The notes under the pieces: model-generated
What the model was told of the DNA's origin: nothing
The model's database searches: none
The model's input: the letters and a program-made list of their open reading frames with translations, nothing else
Program-made: the position numbers and the translations under genes
Part shown: positions 17,432-23,974 of the stretch, one piece after another
Position numbering within the stretch: position 1 is the first letter of the stretch
Layout: each line of letters starts with the position of its first letter
Assembly: GCA_014634225.1 (NCBI GenBank)
Contig: BLFN01000682.1
Coordinates: 1,291,118-1,315,091, forward strand
Direction: 5' to 3'
Length of the DNA stretch: 23,974 nt
Origin: Acropora yongei
Taxonomy: Eukaryota > Cnidaria > Anthozoa > Scleractinia > Acroporidae

Positions 17432-17540
17432 TAGAGCGGTTTTCAATTGAGCGTCGTAAAATCAAAACCAGAGTAATCACTCTAGCCAATCACAAATGAC
17501 ACAGATAATCAAGTGAACCAATCAAAACATGAAGTAATAA
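17432..17540. mobile_element. MITE end (TAGAGCGGTTTTCAATTGAG type)
   Basis: Starts TAGAGCGGTTTTCAATTGAG and continues with AAAATCAAAACCAGAGTAATC and CCAATCAAAACATGAAGTAAT. I recognise this as one end of a MITE very common in coral genomes, whose other end would be the inverted copy. Only one half is present. Related ends (TAGAGCGGTTTTCATTTGAG) occur at 17126 and 17719. Confidence 0.55.
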
Positions 17541-17686
17541 CATGTAGCTGACGCCTCTCCTTAGCAGCACAGTTCCAATCGCTCCCAAGAACACCATATC
17601 AATATGCTGTTTTCAAGTCACAGTTAAGAGTGTCAAACAAGTCTTATGACAGAGATGAGGACGAACTTGAATTGAGTCACACAGAA

Positions 17687-17750
17687 CTGTAGTCAACCTT
17701 TAGTCAGCCTTTTAGAGTTAGAGCGGTTTTCATTTGAGCGTCAAGGGAAC
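17687..17750. repeat. 64 bp exact duplicate of 17094-17157
   Basis: Identical over 64 bases, ending in GTCAAGGGAAC, and includes a MITE-end-like TAGAGCGGTTTTCATTTGAG. It is probably the original from which the upstream copy derives. Confidence 0.9.
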
Positions 17751-17764
17751 GCGACTCTGGTGAA

Positions 17765-18611
17765 CTTATCCAATGTCTCGGGGGAATTAAGCTGCCCGCT
17801 GATTGCCTTCTTGTCACGGCGGATGTGGCTATTATTGCTCTTGACCTCCTGCTTAGAGAGGGCAAAGTAGCACAAACTCCTCTGTTGGTTCAGTTCAACA
17901 GGCAAGTCTGATAATAATTTCCTACAATCAGAATTTAGCCGTGACACATATCATCAAACGTATGGAATCGCTATGGGTACTCCCTTTGCTGTTACAGCTG
18001 CTAACGCACTTATGTATTATCATGAAAGGGACATTATTGAGTTGTATGCTCAACATCTTACCCTCTACAAGCGGTTTATCGATATTTTTGTCATCTGGGA
18101 TGGGACACGGGAGATTCTCCTTGAATTTCTCAGTGCTATGAATGGTAAGGATGAACGTATTAAGTTAAAGTACAAAATAAGCAACTCTAAAATTCCGTTT
18201 CTACATTTGCTTCTTTTCAAAGATTCCGCTTGTCACACACTACAATACTCTACCTTTCAACAACCGCTAAATAAGTATTTGTACATACCCTTTGAATCAT
18301 TTCACCCCAGCAACAAAAAAGCAATCATTAAAGGTGAACTCATGCGATATGCCAGAAATAGCTCCAGCTTCTCGTCTTTCACCGAGACGCGGCTACTTTT
18401 CTGGAAGCGCCTACGCCTTAGGGGTTATCCTAAGTTTTTGCTACCCATTTTTAGTGAGATTAGCTATAGCAATAGGTGTAAATGGTTCTCTGAATCTAGA
18501 AAGGTATCTACACAGAAAAGGGTGGTTTCAAAACCACCTTTAATTGCAGTCATGTCGGAATCAAAAGAGTTATCCTTAGAGGGCACCTTACCCCTAAAAT
18601 TTCAAGGATAA
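17765..18611 (+). pseudogene. Second Penelope-like reverse transcriptase fragment
   Basis: The first part reads PADCLLVTADV, RT motif A with its Asp, then decays. After a frameshift the frame 17973-18611 and the residues just before it read YHQTYGIAMGTPFAVTAANALMYY, YKRFIDIFVIW, ISNSKIPFLHLLLF, LNKYLYIPFESFHPSNKK and IKGELMRYARNSSSF. The motif C expected as FIDDIF is FIDIF, one catalytic Asp short, at 18081-18083. This belongs to a PLE lineage distinct from 8210-9357. The C-terminal GIY-YIG endonuclease is not found after the stop at 18611. Confidence 0.75.
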
Positions 18612-18744
18612 AAGTGTGCAGCGACTACGTTGCACTTACTCTTCAAAGGTCCATAGAAAAATACAAGATGAGTAGAGTACGACTGTTCTTGACATCAAAG
18701 TCAAACACTTTTGCTATGTCCCTTTAAAACAAGAAGACTAGAAA

Positions 18745-19008
18745 ATGGCATCTTCCAGATCTTCCAGTAAACCTAAAACTAAGACACGTAACCACACGAA
18801 GTCAAAATCAGAGAAACATCGACAACTCGTATCTCAACAAGCTGCTACATACAAAGAGTCCTTGGCTACTGACAGGGCTAGAAGACAAACGCTGGTCAAA
18901 GAGGTAATAAAAATATGGTCTCTATCACGCCCGACGAAAAATTTAAACAGGACATTAGCAGACTAAGGAAACAGGCCGCACAAAAGCTTCAGGCACTCAC
19001 AACCTTTT
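18745..19008 (+). pseudogene. Penelope-like N-terminal ORF start
   Basis: MASSRSSSKPKTKTRNHTK begins after GAAAATGG. The frame is Ser/Lys/Arg-rich and similar in character to the leader at 7461. The open frame stops at 18966. A shifted frame continues as SITPDEKFKQDISRLRKQAAQ and stops near 19008. It follows a PLE RT fragment in the same orientation, the order expected where PLE copies lie in tandem. Confidence 0.45.
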
Positions 19009-19017
19009 AAATAGGAA

Positions 19018-19352
19018 GAGTTACTAAGAGAAGATAATCAGATATTTTGAAAAGTTGGATGCATCCATGGTCTCAGCTTTGCTGCTTTCACTTTGTGCCC
19101 TAGGAACTCTTGTTATACTCAAAGTTTTCACTTTCTCAACTTTAAGCAGTACAATATCAAATCTACTTCTACCTGACAGGAACAGTTACAGAAATCAACT
19201 GTTTGATATGTGGATCCAAAAGCACCAATCAGAGATCTTCAGAGTGAACTAATCAGTGTTAAAATGAACCAATCAGACAATTGTTGAGAAATGTCCTGCT
19301 TCCTATGAGGTCACATGAGAACCAATCAGAAAAAGGCAAAGTGAAATAAGGG
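19018..19352. repeat. Dispersed repeat family 1, copy C (partial)
   Basis: Matches 109-450 of copy A, in the same orientation. It keeps the ~45 bp lost from copy B and the CCAATCAG motifs. A 65-aa frame (19055-19252) with a hydrophobic N-terminal stretch (ALLLSLCALGTLVILKVF) is open here but is interrupted by a stop in copy A. Confidence 0.85.
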
Positions 19353-19411
19353 AGGGACATTGTTATATTCGTCTCCTTTATCTTCGTATAATCCATCTTA
19401 TACTCCATTGC

Positions 19412-20011
19412 AAAAGAGACCACATGGACCAGCCAGCCTTTAATGTTGGGGTAATTTCCTGCTGGAAATCTTTTACTAAGCTTTATTTCCTACCAATATT
19501 CTTGACAATTTTCGTGTCAAACAACGAGACGGTTTTGCTGTCTTCATTAATAAAGAAAAGAAAGTAAATTAGAAAAAACGTGAAGTGAAGAAAAAATGTT
19601 TGTGAAATGTCAGATTTGAACTGACGGCCACAATATCACCCTCTCCACTTAGCAGTCGCATCCACTAATTTTCTTAAAAAAAGGTTGGATCACATGACCT
19701 TCAATTAGAGAAAGTCTATTATTAAAATTTTCAACTTTTCGTTTACGTTTCCTTAAGTTTGATTTATTCTTAATTTTGGTGTTGGTGTTGGTGTGATGAC
19801 ACATGACTAGCTTACACGAAAAACAATGCTTTGGGTGTTTTCATAGACTACTCGATTACACTCTACCAGAAGTGGGAGTAGGCACACATAAACGCCAAGA
19901 CTTCCACTAAAAAGCCATAAGCTCAAAGTTAGGTTATGACTAACTGGTCCCTCTGCTTTGTTTTGTGAATTTGGTGAGCAGGAAAAGCTTTAATATTGCC
20001 TCTCCTCTTAA
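19412..20011. repeat. Dispersed repeat unit 2, copy 2: unoccupied piggyBac target
   Basis: This 600 bp unit aligns with 12463-12736 joined directly to 15543-15870. At 19674-19677 there is a single TTAA (CTAATTTTCTTAAAAAAAGG) where copy 1 has the 2.8 kb element. The right end of the unit, TTAA at 20008-20011, is where the second piggyBac element starts. The minus-strand T-arm-like sequence is at 19609-19625. Confidence 0.9.
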
Positions 20012-20027
20012 CCCTTTAAGCCCCGAT

Positions 20028-20088
20028 GGTGCCCTATGGCACTCTTGCGTAACTGCATCTTATTCCCGAGAGTGCCATATGGCACTCT
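20028..20088. repeat. Subterminal palindromes of the second piggyBac element
   Basis: GAGTGCCATATGGCACTC lies within a perfect 20 bp palindrome at 20069-20088. GGTGCCCTATGGCACTC at 20028-20044 is an imperfect copy of the same palindrome. Two such sites within 80 bp of the end are good candidates for transposase binding. Confidence 0.75.
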
Positions 20089-20249
20089 GAGACCTTCATG
20101 TATTGTGGCCAATCAAATCCACTGTTATATTGCTGCCCGGCTGCTCCACTGTTTTTCAACCAATACAAAAGAGTTTTAGCTTTCATTTCAAGTGTCAAGC
20201 GTGACAAGTTTTCACCATGCATCACGATGAAAATCACAACTGAAGTTTG

Positions 20250-21114
20250 ATGGCGGCCGATAGCGAAACCTAAGTCGAAGAAGACGTGTTTTTGGGATTT
20301 GACGAAGAAGAAAGAGAAGTTGTTGCTGCTTGGAGGGAAGCAAGATTTGAAGCTAGAAATCTGAGGACTCTGAGTCCGATATTTCTGTCTCTTCTGTTTC
20401 TAATGAAGACCTATCAGACTTCAAGACGAAGGAGAAACGTGGAACGAAAACCCCGTTGAGGTCTCGCCATTCGATGAGGCTACTGGCCAAACTTCTGGAG
20501 TTGCAGAAGATGGAACTGCAATCGATTTCTTTTATTTGATGTTTTCAGAAGAACTTATCGAACAAATTGTCGCTGAAACAAACCACTATGCACGGGAATG
20601 CATCGCTACAAAGCCAGATAGCAAATGGTATGACACAAAGCTCAATGAGATGAGAGCCTTTATCGGTCTTCACGTGCTGTTCGGCATCAAAAAGTTGCCT
20701 GCGATTCGCCTTTACTGGAGTGAGGATCCACTCATTGGCATCCCTTTCGTTCAAAAAGTGATGTCCAGAAATCGCTTTGACAAATTGTCGAAGTATTTTC
20801 ACGTACATAACAATGCAAATCAAGTTCCTCGTGAAGATCCTCGACATGACAAATTGTTCAAAGTTCGCCCTGTTCTTGATCGTGTCATTCAATGTTGTAA
20901 AATGGAACTGAAACCCCAAAAGGATTTATCCGTCGATGAAGCAATGGTAAAGTTTAAGGGACGGCTTGGAATGAAGCAATATATGCCAATGAAGCCTGTT
21001 AAGCGTGGGATTAAAGTGTGGGTTTGCGCTGAAGCTTTGTCTGTGACTTCCAAGTTTACATGGGAAAAAGACAAGATGGTGCCACACCCTTACCAAACTA
21101 TATCACATTTTTAG
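20250..21114 (+). pseudogene. piggyBac transposase remnant, N-terminal half
   Basis: A probable original start is at 20250 (MAADSET), but codon 8 is TAA (20271-20273). Acidic residues follow (VEEDVFLGFDEEE), then a frameshift. From 20536 a 192-aa frame holds the first half of the DDE domain: MRAFIGLHVLFGIKKLP, LYWSEDPLIG, FDKLSKYFHV, KLFKVRPVLD, and the first catalytic Asp in LSVDEAMVKFKGR (D134 of this frame), GMKQYMPMKP and GIKVWVCAEA. It then diverges and stops at 21114. The second and third Asp motifs and the Cys/His tail are missing. It is related to, but clearly different from, the intact transposase. Confidence 0.9.
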
Positions 21115-21254
21115 CATTTTGCTGATTATTCCTAGTATGATCCTAATGATGCCAATAGGGACAGGCTTTTCATTGTCACGAAGTTAATAGATACCCGTGT
21201 GGGGACTGTGCACACAAACCAGGGCTTTGCACAACACAGCACCTTGCTTCAGGA

Positions 21255-21535
21255 TTACTTTGATAACTCTTATTTAACTTGAACCTTTCCCTTACAAAAC
21301 AATTAGTGTGAATACAATTTTCGCAAGTTTAATTTCCTTTTTTGTAACCAAGACAACATTTTACTGAAAATTCAAACCATGGTTGCTGAAAATTCAAACC
21401 ATGGTTGCCATATAAAACGAATGATAAATATTTGCACAGCATAAATATGCATCTTGTTCAATATTAATGTTTTGTTCAAAAGTTAAAGAGTAATTGACCA
21501 CTTTGTTCTAGGTAAACTTGTTTAGCCTGTTTGTT
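21255..21535. repeat. Repeat shared with 16455-16722
   Basis: Lies within the second piggyBac element, after its coding remnant. Contains a 22 bp tandem duplication (21364-21385 and 21386-21407, CTGAAAATTCAAACCATGG and three more bases) not present in the other copy. Confidence 0.8.
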
Positions 21536-22438
21536 CATGTTGTTGTTTAAGAGGCTACAATAAAATAACAATAGGGACACATGACGCTATTAAATCTAAC
21601 TTTAAAACATCAAGGCTGTGCTTTAACAACAAAGTAAAGTAGCCAGATTTATACCACATGGTCCAAAATAATAGAGAGAATAGAGGTACTGTTGTTAAAG
21701 GTGGCACTAATGTAACAGATAATAAACAGTTCATTTTCAGGTACACTTGTTTGCAAAAATAATATCTTACTGACATTTTCTTGCTATACGTTGCGACGCC
21801 TTCATTGCTGACACAAACACAACTCATGTCTGTGTTTGTAAAAAAACTATTGTTCATAATTTATGAAGTGAAAGAATCTCTATAATTAATAGTTTTCTTT
21901 GATAGTTCAGAAATGTAGCAGTGTGCCTGGGCAGGCTTGGCTGGTTTAATGTAAGTTCAAAGCTTTCATTCTTGTGACTTCTGATGTTGTCGTCAATGGC
22001 GGCAAATTCAAATTTGACCTTTGTGAGAAAGATGTAGATTTCACTCTGCTATCGGAGAGATAGCCTGTTCTGACTAAAAGTTTTTTTGGCTAAGTTATTT
22101 CATTAGCCCTTTTGATATGATAAGAGTAGGACAACAACAGAATGTTGAGAAAAATATTTCTAAATTAACTGTGCACAGCATTGTTCCTCACCAAAAGTCA
22201 TGATCTTCACTCAATTCTCTAACTCTGATATTTTTTTTTATAGAAACGCTTATTGACCAATTCAAGATTGAATTGGTGTAACTAAATCTTTATTATATTG
22301 GCAATAATTTTGCGAAGTTTCACTGCAGTTGAATAAAAGGAAGACCTGAAAATTCTCAGTCATTTTTAAAGCAATTTGTTTTTGTCTTGACTTTCAGGTG
22401 GTGGTCTGGGCTGAGCGCTCTAGTCCTTATTGGGTTAA

Positions 22439-22690
22439 AGTCCTGGTATGTTAATGTGAACCACAAAATCTGAAAAGATCACTACCAGTACCTTCCACCC
22501 TGTTATTGCTGTTATCATAATTATCAATCCATTATTATGATAATTGTTGTTGGATATGTTGTTAACGTCAAGATAGTGGATTTATCATTATTATTCAGTG
22601 TGCCAGATAAGAGACAGGTCTCAGGTCAAGAAGCTGGACACCTTGAACAACAAATAATGTGAAAATGTGTAGACACACAAGAGTTACTTG
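22439..22690. other. No gene; short hairpin
   Basis: TTATCATAAT (22512-22521) and ATTATGATAA (22534-22543) form a 10 bp stem in an ATT-rich stretch. Nothing else is recognised. Confidence 0.5.
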
Positions 22691-23600
22691 ACCTATCCTG
22701 ATAACCCATTGAGCACCCTGCCACCTAAACTTATTATTATTACTGCTACCATTCTCATATCAGCCATTTGGAGTACAGCTTTTAAGCTGGCCTTAATCTG
22801 TATCTTATTACTGTCATTAATTGCTTCATGCTCACCCCAGTCATGGAAAGACACCCACATTGTTCCCATACCAAAGCAGAAGCGTGAGTAAACACCTCCG
22901 TCCAATGTCACTGACACCTGTGTTATCCAAGATAACAGAGGACTATATGGTGGAATATACTATACCTGCCATATTAGCCAAAGTAGATCAATATGGAAGA
23001 GCTCCAAGAACCAATACTATTATTGCACTAGTATGCTTCATGCATGCCTTAGTGAAACAGTCTTAATTGACTTTCAAAAGGCCTTCAACCTCCTCTTCCA
23101 TGAGATCTTATTGCAGAAACACATGACCTCTGGCCTACATAGCAGTATTGTCACCTGAGTGAAAGACCTCCTAACTGACCATAGACAACAATAAAGCTTT
23201 CTCAGGATTGTCATTCTGAATGGAGGGATATTCCATCTAGAGTCCCAAAAGAGACTAAGTTGGATCTGTGGATCTTTAGTGTCATGATCAATAACCTATC
23301 AGTTGGAGGAATTTCCTTGTGGAAGTATGTAGACAATAATACTATCTCTGAGACAGTACTTAAGACCCACAATAGCAAGATCCAGCAATATGCTGTCTGC
23401 TGACAGCTTCCTACTCAACGAGGTCAAGTGTAAAGAACTGTGCATTACATTTACGTGACCCCAAAGAGCCTTTGACCCTGTAAAGGTCAATAATAAGAAC
23501 ATTGACTGTGTGAAGAAAGGTAAAATTCTCTGCGTAACTTTACCTAGTTATCTCAAGTGGAATGACTTAAGAAAGTTACCAAATATTTGTACTTTCTGAT
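22690..23600 (+). pseudogene. LINE-type reverse transcriptase remnant
   Basis: Across three frames the ordered motifs of a non-LTR RT are visible: SWKDTHIVPIPK (22840s), LRPMSLTPVLSKITE (22895 on), LIDFQKAFNLLFHEILL (motif A, Asp codon at 23069), a degenerate segment with MINNLSVGG (23285 on), KYVDNNTISE (motif C) and LLNEVKCKELCITF (23413 on), KILCVTLPSYLKW. Motif C is YVDN instead of YVDD, so the second catalytic Asp is lost. No endonuclease domain is seen upstream, consistent with 5' truncation. I do not assign a clade. Confidence 0.8.
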
Positions 23601-23974
23601 CCAAATGAAAATGAGCTCAAGTAAAACCTAAAGATCTTACAACCTCCTACATCATACATATAACTTACAAGTTAATCAAAGATGCATGTAATCAAAACAA
23701 AGAAAAATTTCCATACAGGTTCCTACTTCATTATGCATGTATTTTTAAACATTAATATATGTTTAAAAAAAACAATATGTGTGGCCTATTGCTTTTCAAA
23801 ACAATGCATATTCCCAAAAGTACTGAGTATATACATCAATAGGTTGCACCTAAGTTACGAATAAAAATGGATTTTTTTCCTCTTTTTTGTGCCTTTTCAT
23901 TTTTTCCCCTGCTTTTTTAGCTTTTACACACTTCCCATTCACAATCCTCACACCTTTTCTCGTCTTTCTCCTTT
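23601..23974. other. No gene; pyrimidine-rich right edge
   Basis: AT-rich sequence, then from about 23870 a T/C-rich run to the window end. It could be low-complexity DNA or a polypyrimidine tract before an exon outside the window. Confidence 0.4.

Larger units (their letters stand above)
20008..22438 (+). mobile_element. Second piggyBac element, decayed
   Basis: TTAACCC at 20008 and GGGTTAA ending at 22438 bound a 2423 bp element (20012-22434). The terminal repeats agree only in part (CCCTTTAAG against CCCAATAAG). Support comes from a piggyBac transposase fragment inside and from similarity of its right end to that of the intact element (GGTGGTCTGGGCT, GGCGGCAAATTCAAA, AAATCTTTATTATAT). It lacks the catalytic core past the first Asp, so it could move only if a related transposase acted on its ends. 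Confidence 0.75.

Noticed and set aside
19055..19252. 65-aa ORF with a hydrophobic start in repeat copy C as a gene
   Set aside because: The same frame is interrupted by a stop in copy A and shortened by a deletion in copy B, so there is no sign of selection on it.

Overview
The window is eukaryotic, AT-rich and dominated by mobile-element debris. It most likely comes from an anthozoan cnidarian, probably a stony coral. This rests on recognition: the tRNA-headed repeat at 8739-9017 and the MITE-like end at 17432 (TAGAGCGGTTTTCAATTGAG) look like repeats I know to be abundant in coral genomes, and the transposon families match those common in corals. No taxon-specific single-copy host gene is certain.

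Layout. 1-3112: two copies (A, B) of a ~790 bp repeat flank a MITE-like foldback, a piggyBac transposase fragment fused in frame to a Penelope-like (PLE) fragment, and a small candidate first exon. 3113-4724: little signal, then a two-exon zinc-finger gene fragment. 4950-6185: a decayed Mutator-like (MULE) transposase segment, an unplaced 67-aa ORF, and a broken ULP1-protease-like plus PHD-finger segment. 6186-7300: no genes, but several inverted repeats around a GGTGGAT motif. 7461-9357: a PLE remnant interrupted by a tRNA-derived repeat with a 14 bp target duplication, joined at 9357 to another piggyBac fragment. 10790-11590: DIRS-like gag and RT remnants. 12463-15870: a dispersed repeat unit split by a complete piggyBac element. 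16411-17750: short duplications and MITE ends. 17765-19008: a second PLE RT followed by a PLE N-terminus. 19018-20011: repeat copy C, then the unoccupied counterpart of the piggyBac insertion site. 20012-22434: a second, decayed piggyBac element. 22690-23600: LINE RT remnant.

The one clearly intact gene is the 600-aa piggyBac transposase at 12990-14792. It has all three catalytic Asp positions, a C-terminal Cys/His domain, matching terminal inverted repeats and TTAA on both sides. The same window carries the uninterrupted version of its target at 19674, which fixes the element ends to the base. Everything else that codes is broken by stops, frameshifts or missing catalytic residues. No new cellular system (defence, biosynthesis and so on) is visible; the interest lies in nested insertions, chimeric junctions and boundary evidence.
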